From Gloeothece verrucosa PCC 7822 (GTDB taxonomy: Bacteria > Cyanobacteriota > Cyanobacteriia > Cyanobacteriales > Microcystaceae): a stretch of 64,000 nt of DNA. This document shows, piece after piece, positions 37,569 to 45,881 of the stretch. Each line of letters begins with the position of its first letter. Position 1 is the stretch's first letter. The position numbers and the translations under genes were made by a program. The notes beneath the pieces were generated by a model. That model made no database searches and had not been told where the DNA came from. It saw only the letters and a program-made list of their open reading frames with translations. Where the stretch lies: contig NC_014501.1 in assembly GCF_000147335.1 (NCBI RefSeq), positions 3,284,300 through 3,348,299 on the forward strand. The letters are read 5' to 3'.

Positions 37569-37590
37569 AAAGCCTGCGTAGGCAGGCTTT
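37569..37590. repeat. Hairpin repeat AAAGCCTGC-GTAG-GCAGGCTTT
   Basis: A perfect 9-bp stem with a GTAG loop, downstream of the DUF29 gene. The core AGCCTGCGTAGGCAGGCTT and the adjacent GTTCGTA are shared with the interior of the MITE at 34372-34400. A second small hairpin, CACCCT-TC-AGGGTG, follows. Confidence 0.7.
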
Positions 37591-37634
37591 GTTCGTATAG
37601 CCTCACCCTTCAGGGTGCGGGCGGCAGGCGTTAT

Positions 37635-38081
37635 TCAACTTTTAGGCGGCAGATATTCAGAATTCAAAATATCTTCAACCGTAAAAGCTGGAACAGTAGG
37701 AAACATTTCTTGAGGTAACTCATATTTTTGTAATGTATCTTCTCTGGCATCTTGATAACACTCCAAAAACATTTCATTTAAATAAGATTGAAGACTAGGA
37801 CTTTTTTTCAACAACCGTTTAAGCTGCCGCCTTTGTTCAATCACTGTACCTCGCCAACCTCTGGAATTATACTCTAGTTCCTCAGTCCAATAAATCAATT
37901 TTAATAAATGTTCAATAATCGTTGTTAAGCGGCTTTCTAGTTCTTGTTTTTCACTTCTCCCCATGCTTTCAATTTCTTCTACTAAATTCTTTATATCTAA
38001 TTCTTCAAATTGTTTATGGTTTAGTAAATAAGCTGTTTTTTCTAGCCAAAGTAAAAAATCTTGCTCATAAAGGGGTTTCAT
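37635..38081 (-). CDS. DUF29 family protein, copy A
   Basis: About 148 residues: MKPLYEQDFLLWLEKTAYLL, then FEELDIKNLVEEIESMGRSEKQELESRL, HLLKLIYW and RGWRGTVIEQRRQLKRLLKKSPSL. This is the DUF29 family, common and multicopy in cyanobacteria, of unknown function and often near toxin-antitoxin or restriction genes. I start at the ATG at 38081, where family homology begins; an in-frame ATG nine codons upstream adds only a basic tail. It is divergent from a paralogue whose start is 53 nt away. Confidence 0.85.
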   Translation of the reverse strand: MKPLYEQDFLLWLEKTAYLLNHKQFEELDIKNLVEEIESMGRSEKQELESRLTTIIEHLLKLIYWTEELEYNSRGWRGTVIEQRRQLKRLLKKSPSLQSYLNEMFLECYQDAREDTLQKYELPQEMFPTVPAFTVEDILNSEYLPPKS

Positions 38082-38133
38082 CTTTCTTTTTTTAGCTATA
38101 ATATACATTAATTCTAGTATAGGACATCTAATT

Positions 38134-38559
38134 ATGGCACAGCTATACGATCAAGATTTTTATTTATGGATAGAAGAAACTCATGAACTCCTTAAAAATA
38201 GAAAATTCGATGAATTAGACTTAGAAAATTTATTAGAAGAGATAGCCGCTATGGGGAGAAGTGAAAAACGTGAATTAAAAACTAGATTAGTTGTTATCAT
38301 CGAACATTTGTTGAAATTAATGTTTTGGGATGAAGAAAGAGAATACAACCAAAGAGGCTGGAAGATAACGGTCACAGAACAAAAATATCAACTTTTAGTA
38401 TTATTACAAGATAGCCCTAGTTTACGGTCTTATCTAGATGAAGTGTTTTTGAGTTGTTATAAAAGTAGCGTAAAAATTTTAGCAGCTATGGATAATTTTC
38501 CTATTAACAGAATACCCGAGACACCCCCCTTTTCTCTTGAAGAAATTATCAACGAGTAA
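38134..38559 (+). CDS. DUF29 family protein, copy B
   Basis: A 141-residue paralogue of the divergent gene: MAQLYDQDFYLWIEETHELL, FDELDLENLLEEIAAMGRSEKRELKTRL, HLLKLMFW and RGWKITVTEQKYQLLVLLQDSPSL. The two proteins align from end to end, clear evidence of duplication followed by inversion. Between their starts is a 52-nt gap (38082-38133), so the promoters must overlap and the pair could be coordinately controlled. The function is unknown. Confidence 0.85.
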   Translation: MAQLYDQDFYLWIEETHELLKNRKFDELDLENLLEEIAAMGRSEKRELKTRLVVIIEHLLKLMFWDEEREYNQRGWKITVTEQKYQLLVLLQDSPSLRSYLDEVFLSCYKSSVKILAAMDNFPINRIPETPPFSLEEIINE

Positions 38560-38566
38560 AACCCGT

Positions 38567-38713
38567 TTACCAAATCATTTCTAAATCTAAAACCCACCCT
38601 GGTAAAACACTTTCGCCCGATAGGGTTTGAGGAGACTTTAACACTTCAGCCGCTTGTAAGGGCCGATAAATTTCTACTTGTTTATCCTGTAAGGATTTTA
38701 AACTATAGCCAAG
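38567..38713 (-). pseudogene. Remnant of a Uma2 (DUF820) gene, C-terminus
   Basis: The minus-strand frame reads GYSLKSLQDKQVEIYRPLQ, then SPQTLSGESVLPGWVLDLEMIW, then a TAA at 38567-38569. LSGE(x)VLPGxxLDL is the standard C-terminal ending of Uma2 proteins. The frame is closed by a TGA just upstream (38714-38716) and the N-terminal three quarters of the gene is missing. It lies between the DUF29 gene and tRNA-Val. Confidence 0.75.
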
Positions 38714-38784
38714 TCAAGCGCGATTTAAAAAAATTTCTAGAAGCTTAGTTCTAGAATGGTCGAAATTTATGCTTTTCTTGAAAA

Positions 38785-38856
<72 letters not shown>

Positions 38857-38916
38857 GTTTGTTCTCACGTTTATGTATAATAACACAAACTAAAAAAAAA
38901 GCAAACATTTTTTTTC

Positions 38917-39489
38917 ATGCCTTCTGGTCGGACTCACGATCGCATTACTCTTTGGTGTCTCCCCTGGATCATCGGACTTTCTTACCTGCTGACGGGTAAC
39001 GGAGAATTAACCCTGATCGCCGCTAGTGGGTTTCTCTTCAGTGGGTTAATGTTTGGGCCTGATCTCGATATTTACTCAAGACAATTTCAACGTTGGGGTA
39101 AATTGAGTATTATCTGGCTTCCCTATCAGAAATGCTTGCGCCATCGTTCCCTATTTTCTCATGGCTTCTTGCTTGGGACTGTGGTAAGACTTATCTATTT
39201 ACTCACTTTAATTTTATTAATCGCTATACCAGCAGTGGCGATCACTCAATTATTCTTAGGGTTTGATTGGAATTGGCACATATTCGTTCAAAAGGTTATT
39301 TATTCGGTTAAAGGGGAATATTCCCAAGAAGTGATCGCCCTATTCGTTGGGCTAGAATTAGGAGCAATGAGTCATTCTATCAGTGATTGGTTGGGTTCGG
39401 CTTATAAACGCATGAATCAGGCTAAGAGGAAAAATAAGGGCAAAAAGAGCGGAAAAAGCCCCCCAAAAAAACCCAAAAATAGACTATGA
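38917..39489 (+). CDS. DUF2227 putative metal-binding membrane protein
   Basis: A 190-residue protein: MPSGRTHDRITLWCLPWI at the N-terminus, membrane helices around 15-50 and 90-115, GPDLDIYSRQFQRWG, LRHRSLFSHGFLLGT, and a C-terminal SHSISDWLGSAYKR followed by a very Lys-rich tail. The conserved His/Asp residues (GRTHD, GPDLD, RHRSLFSH, HxxSD) match DUF2227, a predicted metal-dependent membrane hydrolase-like family. Biochemical function is not established. It is divergent from tRNA-Val. Confidence 0.8.
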   Translation: MPSGRTHDRITLWCLPWIIGLSYLLTGNGELTLIAASGFLFSGLMFGPDLDIYSRQFQRWGKLSIIWLPYQKCLRHRSLFSHGFLLGTVVRLIYLLTLILLIAIPAVAITQLFLGFDWNWHIFVQKVIYSVKGEYSQEVIALFVGLELGAMSHSISDWLGSAYKRMNQAKRKNKGKKSGKSPPKKPKNRL

Positions 39490-39620
39490 TTGCTTGATTA
39501 ATTGATTTAAAGGCGGATAAGGGGTTATCCTATACAGGAGAGTTGCGGCTGTCGCTCGTCTGGGTCAACGAGAAATAGAATACAATCAGGATAACCATTA
39601 ACTGTTGTATTTTGATTGAT

Positions 39621-40454
39621 ATGTCCCATTCCCAAGGAACGACAAATCAGACTTACCAAGCCATATTAGAAGCATTAAATCATTTGATCGAAGTCGTAGC
39701 CAAATTAAGATCACCGGATGGTGGATGTCCTTGGGACCTCGCCCAAACCCCCCAAACCCTTATCCCTTACGTCATAGAAGAAGCTTATGAAGTGGTTGAT
39801 GCGATCAAAAGCGAAGATCAAACCCGCATCGCCGAAGAATTAGGGGACTTACTCTTACAAGTGGTGTTACAAGCGCAAATTGCCAGCGAATACGGACACT
39901 TTAGCCTTCAAGATGTAGCGCAAGGAATTACTCAAAAACTCATTCGCCGCCATCCTCATGTCTTTGGAGAGGTACAACTCGAGGATGCTGAAGCTGTTCG
40001 CCAGAATTGGGAAAAAATTAAAGCCGCCGAAAAAGGAGAAACCCCTCAACAGTCTCAGTTAGTGAGTAGCCAACTCAGTCGTTATGCCCGTAGTTTACCG
40101 CCTTTGATGGCAGCAAGTAAAATTTCTCATTCCGCCGCCGCCGTCGGGTTTGAATGGGAAAATGTAGAGGGTGTGTGGGAAAAATTCTCAGAAGAATTAG
40201 GCGAATTTAAAGAAGCATTACAAAGCGATGATAAAACTCATCAGAGTGCCGAGTTAGGTGATTTGTTGTTTACTTTAATTAATATCGCGCGTTGGTATGG
40301 CTTAGATCCCTCTGAAGCCTTAGAGGAAACCAATCATCGCTTTATTCGACGCTTTTCAAAGGTAGAAGCCTTGGCAAAACGCCCTCTAAACGAATATAAC
40401 TTAGAAGAGTTGGAAGCTTTTTGGAAACAGGCAAAAGCACAGCTAAATCATTGA
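39621..40454 (+). CDS. mazG: Nucleoside triphosphate pyrophosphohydrolase
   Basis: About 277 residues, two tandem MazG-fold domains. Domain 1 has LRSPDGGCPWDLAQTPQTL and IEEAYEVVDAI, followed by ELGDLLLQVVLQAQI and HPHVFGEV. Domain 2 (about 170-275) has GFEWENVEGVWEKFSEELGEF and ELGDLLFTLINIARW. The Glu-rich ExxE...ExxD metal sites are intact in both. It hydrolyses NTPs to NMP and PPi, for nucleotide sanitation or control of ppGpp. I use the ATG at 39621; an in-frame TTG three codons upstream is possible. lepB follows 50 nt later, a likely operon. Confidence 0.95.
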   Translation: MSHSQGTTNQTYQAILEALNHLIEVVAKLRSPDGGCPWDLAQTPQTLIPYVIEEAYEVVDAIKSEDQTRIAEELGDLLLQVVLQAQIASEYGHFSLQDVAQGITQKLIRRHPHVFGEVQLEDAEAVRQNWEKIKAAEKGETPQQSQLVSSQLSRYARSLPPLMAASKISHSAAAVGFEWENVEGVWEKFSEELGEFKEALQSDDKTHQSAELGDLLFTLINIARWYGLDPSEALEETNHRFIRRFSKVEALAKRPLNEYNLEELEAFWKQAKAQLNH

Positions 40455-40504
40455 ATTGTCTTTCTACTGACAATTTGTCAAGCCTTATCCCCTATCTAAT
40501 TAAC

Positions 40505-41098
40505 ATGACTCAGGAAAAAAACTTAAAAGAAACCAAAAGCGAACCTAAAATTCAGCCCCCAGAAAAATCTCAATTTTGGAAATCAACTTGGGAAAATGTG
40601 CAGATTGTAATCATAGCCTTAGTTTTAGCTTTTGCTATTCGGGCTTATATCGCTGAACCGAGATATATTCCTTCCGACTCCATGTTTCCTACCCTAGAAA
40701 CCGGTGATCGCTTAGTGGTAGAAAAGGTTTCTTATCGTTTTCATCCGCCTCAAAGCGGCGATATTGTCGTTTTTGAACCGCCTCAAGTATTACAACAACA
40801 AGGTTATGATCAAGGACAAGCTTTTATTAAGCGAGTTATTGGCACGCCGGGCCATATTATTGCGGTGCAACAAGGGGTAGTTTATATCGATGATCAGCCG
40901 CTTAAAGAAGATTATATTTTTGAACCCCCCCACTATAATTTGTTGCCGGTAAAAGTTCCTGAAGGCAAATTATTAGTTATGGGAGATAACCGTAATAATA
41001 GTAACGATTCTCATGTTTGGGGCTTTCTCCCAGAAACTAACGTGATTGGCCGTGCCGTTTGGCGTTTTTGGCCGTTAAATCGCTTAGGAACAATTTAA
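40505..41098 (+). CDS. lepB: Signal peptidase I
   Basis: A 197-residue inner-membrane serine protease that cleaves Sec/Tat signal peptides. A single N-terminal membrane anchor (IVIIALVLAFAIRAYIA) is followed by the catalytic Ser in IPSDSMFPTL, the catalytic Lys in IKRVIGTPGH, and box D/E VMGDNRNNSNDSHVWGFL. The frame is open upstream into mazG, but the ATG at 40505 fits the family length. The cyanobacterial, short single-anchor form is normal. A hairpin follows the stop. Confidence 0.95.
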   Translation: MTQEKNLKETKSEPKIQPPEKSQFWKSTWENVQIVIIALVLAFAIRAYIAEPRYIPSDSMFPTLETGDRLVVEKVSYRFHPPQSGDIVVFEPPQVLQQQGYDQGQAFIKRVIGTPGHIIAVQQGVVYIDDQPLKEDYIFEPPHYNLLPVKVPEGKLLVMGDNRNNSNDSHVWGFLPETNVIGRAVWRFWPLNRLGTI

Positions 41099-41104
41099 TT
41101 ATCC

Positions 41105-41130
41105 GGTGGGCAAATGCCCATCAAAATTTT
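41105..41130 (+). terminator. Terminator after lepB
   Basis: GGTGGGC (41105-41111), loop AAAT, GCCCATC (41116-41122), one G-U pair, followed by AAAATTTT. It lies immediately after the lepB stop and before the convergent YjbQ-family gene. Confidence 0.55.
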
Positions 41131-41146
41131 AAGCTCAATTTCTCTT

Positions 41147-41584
41147 TTATATTCCCATTAATTGAACGCTTAAAGTTCGTTTTCTTGGGCCATCTAACTC
41201 CAAAAATAACACAGATTGCCAAGTCCCTAACCCCAATTTTCCCTCGACTATAGGAATCACTTCACTATTGCCCATTGTCATAGCCATTAGATGAGAATGT
41301 GCATTGATCGGTTCATCAGGCGGCACAACTCTTAAATGCAAATCATTGTGTAAATATTGCTCATTTTCTGGGGCTAATTTTCTCAGATAAGCTTTAATAT
41401 CTTCTAGCAATCTGATTTCATACTCATTGATGGTTAATGCAGTAGTGGTATGACGAGAACTCACTAAGACTTGACCGTTTTTTATTCCTGTCTCGGCTAG
41501 AAGATCTTTTATTTGAGGAGTAACATTGTAAATCCCAATGTTGTCATCAGTTTCAATTTCAAGAATTTTGTTAATGATCTGCAT
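41147..41584 (-). CDS. YjbQ family (UPF0047) protein
   Basis: A 145-residue soluble protein with the UPF0047 marks: VLVSSRHTTTALTINEYEIRLLEDI, NDLHLRVVPPDEPINAHSHLMAMTMGNSEVIPIVEGKLGLGTWQSVLFLELDGPRKR. The His and Glu residues (HTTTAL, NAHSHL, EG.LGLGTWQ) are those conserved for metal binding. Some members were reported to have weak thiamine-phosphate synthase activity; the physiological role is uncertain. Monocistronic and convergent with lepB. Confidence 0.88.
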   Translation of the reverse strand: MQIINKILEIETDDNIGIYNVTPQIKDLLAETGIKNGQVLVSSRHTTTALTINEYEIRLLEDIKAYLRKLAPENEQYLHNDLHLRVVPPDEPINAHSHLMAMTMGNSEVIPIVEGKLGLGTWQSVLFLELDGPRKRTLSVQLMGI

Positions 41585-41647
41585 TATCTAAGCGGGTCTT
41601 TTTTAAATAAAGTTAACGGTGAAAATAAAAAGTAGGGAATAAAAAAT

Positions 41648-41677
41648 TGACTAATGACTAATAACTAATGACTAATG
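41648..41677. repeat. Heptamer STRR, about four units
   Basis: TGACTAA, TGACTAA, TAACTAA, TGACTAA in the gap between the YjbQ-family and Uma2-DUF4351 genes. Same unit as the arrays at 54068, 58134 and 61791. Confidence 0.8.
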
Positions 41678-41678
41678 T

Positions 41679-42485
41679 CTATTTTCCCGTGTTTAACCAA
41701 TCTCCTAAATCTTCAACAGTTGAAAAGTTTAAGAGTGCTATACCTAAATGATCTAACTGGCTAATATTCAATTGTTTGATGCGTTCTTCTTGGGATGACT
41801 CAAGTTGACCGAGTTTTAGCCGCAACTGCTGTAAAATCAATTCTTGTCTTCCTTGTTGTCTTCCTTGTTGTCTTCCTTGTTGTATTCGTTCTTCTGGGGT
41901 GAGATAGCGGCTTCGGGCGGCATCATACCAGTATAACCATTCTCGGGTCATCCCTTGATAAGTGCCTCTTTCTGCCCCTATGGCTAACCCTATTTCTGGC
42001 ATCCAAACCGGTTGACCTGACTGTAAACTATATTGCCCATTTTCTAGGCGATAAACTTCTAGGGTTTGTTTTTTGCGTCTTTGGGGATTATAAATGACAT
42101 AATACAGTACCCCCATCTCAGCATAAAACAGTTTCTTTTTAGAATACTCTCCTCGCCGCTTGTGAGAGACGACCTCTAAAATAAAAATAGGAATTTTTTG
42201 TTCTTCCCAAAGAACATAACTCAGACGTAAGTCCTCATCAATAAAACGAGGAACATCGATACTTAGAAACCCATCAGGAACGATGGCGGGTTCTTCTGGA
42301 TCGTAATAGATGCCCATGTCCACCCCAAAAAACCAATCCATTCGATCTGGCCAAAGTAGGGCTAAGATGGCTTTTAATAAACCCGGAATTAGGTCTTGCA
42401 GTTCGTTATCCACAGGCGTATCATCGGAGTCGGGTAAATCCTCCGCAGAGGGTAAACATAGGCGTGGGTCATATTTAAGTAACAT
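41679..42485 (-). CDS. Uma2 nuclease-fold protein fused to DUF4351
   Basis: 268 residues. A Uma2-type PD-(D/E)XK domain (about 1-190): IVPDGFLSIDVP, PIFILEVVSHKRRGEYSKKK and YYVIYNPQRRKK, followed by a linker of repeated GRQQ units encoded by three tandem 12-bp repeats (41842-41885). A C-terminal helical DUF4351 domain follows (LRLKLGQLESSQEERIKQLNISQLDHLGIALLNFSTVEDL, about 218-262). The fusion is common in cyanobacterial transposon-associated proteins. Function unknown; no neighbouring transposase. Confidence 0.85.
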   Translation of the reverse strand: MLLKYDPRLCLPSAEDLPDSDDTPVDNELQDLIPGLLKAILALLWPDRMDWFFGVDMGIYYDPEEPAIVPDGFLSIDVPRFIDEDLRLSYVLWEEQKIPIFILEVVSHKRRGEYSKKKLFYAEMGVLYYVIYNPQRRKKQTLEVYRLENGQYSLQSGQPVWMPEIGLAIGAERGTYQGMTREWLYWYDAARSRYLTPEERIQQGRQQGRQQGRQELILQQLRLKLGQLESSQEERIKQLNISQLDHLGIALLNFSTVEDLGDWLNTGK

Positions 42486-42599
42486 CAGCCTTCAGTTTTT
42501 GTCAATATTAGTTTTATAAAAAACCGAGTTAATAAAATAATAGGTAATGAGCGAAAAATGATTCCCCATTACCTATTGTAGATTATCTAATCTGTTAAA

Positions 42600-43589
42600 T
42601 TATCCAACCGTTGTTGGAGTTAGCCCTACACCAGCTAAGGCTATTTTTAAATTCTCGCGAACTGATTCAGCCGAGACGTGTAAAGCGCTTCTTTCTTCCT
42701 CGGTTAAATTCACTTCAAAGATTTTTTCTACACCTCGACATCCCAAGTGACAAGGAACACCCAGATAAATATCATTTAACCCATATTGTCCTTGTAAATA
42801 GGCGGCTGTGGGGAGTAGACGAGATTGATTGCGTATAATAGACTCAACCATCAGAGAAGCCGAAGAAGCCGGCGCATAATAAGCCCCGCCAGTTTGCAGC
42901 AATTTAACGATTTCTGCGCCACCGTTGCGAGTTCTGTCTACTAAGCGCTCAATGGTTGCCGCATCCATCAATTCAGTGATAGGAACCCCGCTAACGGTAC
43001 AATAACGAGGCAACGGCAACATTAAATCTCCATGACCCCCCAAAACCATTGTGGTGACATCGGCAGTAGAGACTTTTAACTCCATAGCAATGAAGGTTTG
43101 CAAACGCGAGGAGTCAAGCACTCCTGCCATTCCCATAACTCGTTGATGGGGTAGTCCGGTGGCTTTCCAAGTTAAGTAGGTCATCACGTCTAAGGGGTTA
43201 GTGATGACGATAAACACGGCATTAGGAGACTGTTTAACCGCTTTTTGAGCGGCTTCGTAGACAATTTTGGCGTTAACTTGTAATAAATCATCCCGACTCA
43301 TGCCGGGTTTACGAGCTAAACCGGCGGTAATCACGACAATATCAGAACCGGCTGTATCTTCGTAGTTATTAGTGCCGATAATCTGACTATCGTGTGATTC
43401 TATTCCTTGGGCCTCTATTAAGTCTAAAGCTACCCCTTGAGGTAAACCTTCAACAATATCAATAAGAACAACATCGGCCAGATTTTTTTCCGCGACACGC
43501 TGGGCTAGAGTTCGCCCCACGTTACCAGCACCAACGATAGTAACTTGGGGAGAGCGACAAGTAGGGAGCGAATCATATAAATTAGTCAT
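42600..43589 (-). CDS. mdh: Malate dehydrogenase
   Basis: A 329-residue NAD-dependent malate dehydrogenase of the LDH-like group. It has VTIVGAGNVGRTLAQRVAE (nucleotide binding), GLARKPGMSRDDLL (the substrate-specificity Arg that distinguishes malate from lactate enzymes), VITNPLDVMTYL, and GGHGDLMLPLPRY containing the catalytic His. It interconverts malate and oxaloacetate. It starts 23 nt after ndhO on the same strand, so the two may be cotranscribed. Confidence 0.96.
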   Translation of the reverse strand: MTNLYDSLPTCRSPQVTIVGAGNVGRTLAQRVAEKNLADVVLIDIVEGLPQGVALDLIEAQGIESHDSQIIGTNNYEDTAGSDIVVITAGLARKPGMSRDDLLQVNAKIVYEAAQKAVKQSPNAVFIVITNPLDVMTYLTWKATGLPHQRVMGMAGVLDSSRLQTFIAMELKVSTADVTTMVLGGHGDLMLPLPRYCTVSGVPITELMDAATIERLVDRTRNGGAEIVKLLQTGGAYYAPASSASLMVESIIRNQSRLLPTAAYLQGQYGLNDIYLGVPCHLGCRGVEKIFEVNLTEEERSALHVSAESVRENLKIALAGVGLTPTTVG

Positions 43590-43612
43590 GGTTTCTATCT
43601 ATGAGCCAATGC

Positions 43613-43831
43613 TCATTCGACAAGTTCTATTTGATCGATGCGTAACCAGACGTTCGGTGTCGGGGTATAAAACCTGAGTAAAGCATACTCGTCTTTTATA
43701 TCCACTATTTCACCTTTACTGTCAAAGATGTACGAGGGAAAACGGCTATCACTCGCTTTCGCCTCCAGGCTGTTTTCTAATTTTTCCCGAACAACACGAA
43801 CCAAAGCACCTTTCTTTATCTTACCTGCCAT
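43613..43831 (-). CDS. ndhO: NAD(P)H-quinone oxidoreductase subunit O
   Basis: A 72-residue subunit of the cyanobacterial NDH-1 complex: KKGALVRVVREKLENSLEAKASDSRFPSYIF, GEIVDIKDEYALLRF and PTPNVWLRIDQIELVE. The complex does respiratory and cyclic electron flow at the thylakoid membrane. Length and sequence are canonical. It is upstream of mdh in a probable two-gene unit. Confidence 0.95.
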   Translation of the reverse strand: MAGKIKKGALVRVVREKLENSLEAKASDSRFPSYIFDSKGEIVDIKDEYALLRFYTPTPNVWLRIDQIELVE

Positions 43832-44028
43832 AATCGTTTGCGATAACAGTTTCTTAGTGGTCTTCCATAAATTGTTACATGAACACGGCTCCTTGTAGCT
43901 CCTTATGGTCAGAGTTTCTTGTTAAATCTGTCAGACAATTAATTCATGATAAAGTTGATTTATCTGGGCCTACTTATTGCTAAAAATAATAACTGTTGCC
44001 GAATTTTAAGATTTAAAAAAGCTTTATC

Positions 44029-44754
44029 ATGATAAAATTACCCCATTATTTGATATTCTGGGTTTTCGCTTCTAGTTTAACGCTCATCACTCCTGTACGA
44101 GCCAATGAACCCCCGCCGCCAGACTCTATAGATGTTAGTCCACAAACGATTAAGGATAGTCCGGTTTTACAGCGCTGGCTAAAAAAAATTCCTAATGTCC
44201 TCCATGATATTCGCCATGACCCCAGTTTTCGCACTCGTTTACGGGTAGGATATTCCCAATTTCAAGGCGACGATGATTCAGGCGGCATTAATTTGGGTGT
44301 GGAGGATGTTTTTATCGGCCATACGGGTTTAACTGTCAGTGGAAACTATCAAACATCGTTTAATGAAGCTTGGGAATCAGTGGGAGCCGATGTACAATAT
44401 TATGTCTTGCCGCTCGGTAGCTATGTCAATATTGCTCCTGTGGTGGGTTATCGTTATGTACAAAATAATGATTATTCTACCGATGGCGTGAACGTAGGCT
44501 TAAAACTGATGCTTCCTTTATCGCGCAATGGTGCGGCAGATCTATCTCTGACTCAAAGTTTTGTTTCTCCTGGTGGTTATAATGAGGTAGGTAGGACGAC
44601 TTTTAGTGCTGGGTATGCTTTGACTTCTAATTTTCGATTAGCGGCTGATATTGAGCAACAAAATACAAGAGAAGATAAACAAACTCGCGCGAGTATTGTT
44701 TTTGAATGGATGCCTAATAAAATTAAACAGTCAACCTTTAAAAATCAAAAATGA
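44029..44754 (+). CDS. Putative outer-membrane beta-barrel protein
   Basis: 241 residues. A signal peptide (MIKLPHYLIFWVFASSLTLI, cleavage likely after VRA) is followed by a short Pro-rich linker and by alternating amphipathic strands such as RTRLRVGYSQFQ, GLTVSGNYQTSF, VGADVQYYVLPLG, VNIAPVVGYRYV, VNVGLKLMLPL, ADLSLTQSF, TTFSAGYALT and FRLAADIEQQ. That pattern suggests a small beta barrel of 8-10 strands, but there is no terminal Phe. I recognise no specific family. Its stop overlaps the start of the ABC-2 permease by 4 nt (ATGA), so translation is coupled. Confidence 0.6.
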   Translation: MIKLPHYLIFWVFASSLTLITPVRANEPPPPDSIDVSPQTIKDSPVLQRWLKKIPNVLHDIRHDPSFRTRLRVGYSQFQGDDDSGGINLGVEDVFIGHTGLTVSGNYQTSFNEAWESVGADVQYYVLPLGSYVNIAPVVGYRYVQNNDYSTDGVNVGLKLMLPLSRNGAADLSLTQSFVSPGGYNEVGRTTFSAGYALTSNFRLAADIEQQNTREDKQTRASIVFEWMPNKIKQSTFKNQK

Positions 44755-45533
44755 AGCGATATTTTAAAATCTTAAAACTGTTTTGGAGTACCGCCATTGC
44801 TGCTGAATTAGAGTATCGTCTCAATTTTTTAATTGCTACTCTTACGAGTTTAGCTAATTTGTGCGGCAGTTTGTTCGGCTTATTTTTGTTTTATCGTACC
44901 GGCTATACTTTTGAGGGTTGGTCTTGGCAAGAGGCCTTAATTGTCTTAGGAATGTTTACCTTTTTACAAGGTGTATCAGCAAGTTTTTTGGTGCCTAATT
45001 TAAATAAAATTGTCGATCAAGTTCAACAAGGAACCCTCGATTTTGTTTTACTAAAGCCGATTAGTAGTCAGTTTTGGTTGTCCACTCGCATGATTTCTCC
45101 TTGGGGTTTTCCGGATTTATTTTTTGGAGGAATTATGATTTTTTATGCGGGTTCGCGCTTACACTTGACCTTGAGTAATTATTTATTGAGTGCTATTCCA
45201 ATTTTTTGGGGAATTATTATTCTTTATAGCCTCTGGTTTATGCTGGGAGCAACTAGCATTTGGTTTGTTAAAATTTATAATGTAACAGAAGTTTTACGCG
45301 GTTTATTAGAAGCCGGACGTTATCCGATGGTTGCCTATCCTGCTGCCTATCGTTTCTTTTTTACTTTTGTTATTCCTGTAGCGTTTTTGACGACAATTCC
45401 AGCCGAAGCCATGTTAGGAAGAAGTCAATTTATTTGGATAATTGGAGCCGCAGTTTTAGCGATTTGCTTATTTTTAGCCGCTAAGTATTTCTGGAATTTT
45501 GCTTTACGGTTTTACACCAGTGCTTCTAGTTAA
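44751..45533 (+). CDS. ABC-2 type permease
   Basis: A 260-residue integral membrane protein with about six helices, matching the ABC-2 (DUF990) permease family: YRLNFLIATLTSLANLCGSLFGLFLFY, FLVPNLNKIVDQVQQGTLDFVLLKPISSQFW (the cytoplasmic coupling-helix region with the LLKP motif) and FIPVAFLTTIPAEAML-like (VIPVAFLTTIPAEAML). Such permeases pair with an ATPase (often with a second permease); neither is in the window. Substrate unknown. Start codon overlaps the upstream barrel gene. Confidence 0.88.
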   Translation: MKRYFKILKLFWSTAIAAELEYRLNFLIATLTSLANLCGSLFGLFLFYRTGYTFEGWSWQEALIVLGMFTFLQGVSASFLVPNLNKIVDQVQQGTLDFVLLKPISSQFWLSTRMISPWGFPDLFFGGIMIFYAGSRLHLTLSNYLLSAIPIFWGIIILYSLWFMLGATSIWFVKIYNVTEVLRGLLEAGRYPMVAYPAAYRFFFTFVIPVAFLTTIPAEAMLGRSQFIWIIGAAVLAICLFLAAKYFWNFALRFYTSASS

Positions 45534-45623
45534 ATCATGTTAATTTTAATTAAAATTTGCTAAATAACTTGACAAAATAAAAATTATCGATTACCAACAA
45601 GAATAAAGACCAGTGATAAACTC

Positions 45624-45839
45624 ATGAGCAATAAAATAAACCAGTGGTTACGTCTCCTTCCTTACCTGCTAGTGGGTACATTTGTTTTTATTAGTAACTC
45701 ACAGACTGATCTCAATTACTTTTTGCGGGGATACTTAGTCTTACTAGAATCTTCTTTTGGCTTAGTGCTGATTTATTTTCTTGTTGCTAAAATAATAAAT
45801 AGAAATAAACGTAAAATTCCTAAAGTAACCAGTAGCTAA
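45624..45839 (+). CDS. Small membrane protein, 71 aa
   Basis: 71 residues with two hydrophobic helices (LLPYLLVGTFVFIS and LRGYLVLLESSFGLVLIYFLVAKII), then a basic C-terminus. No recognised family. The region before the ATG has no strong ribosome binding site. 90 nt after the permease on the same strand, with no clear link. Confidence 0.45.
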   Translation: MSNKINQWLRLLPYLLVGTFVFISNSQTDLNYFLRGYLVLLESSFGLVLIYFLVAKIINRNKRKIPKVTSS

Positions 45840-45881
45840 AAAGCTAAATGTAAAGAGAAATGAAGTAGGGAGAAAAAAACC

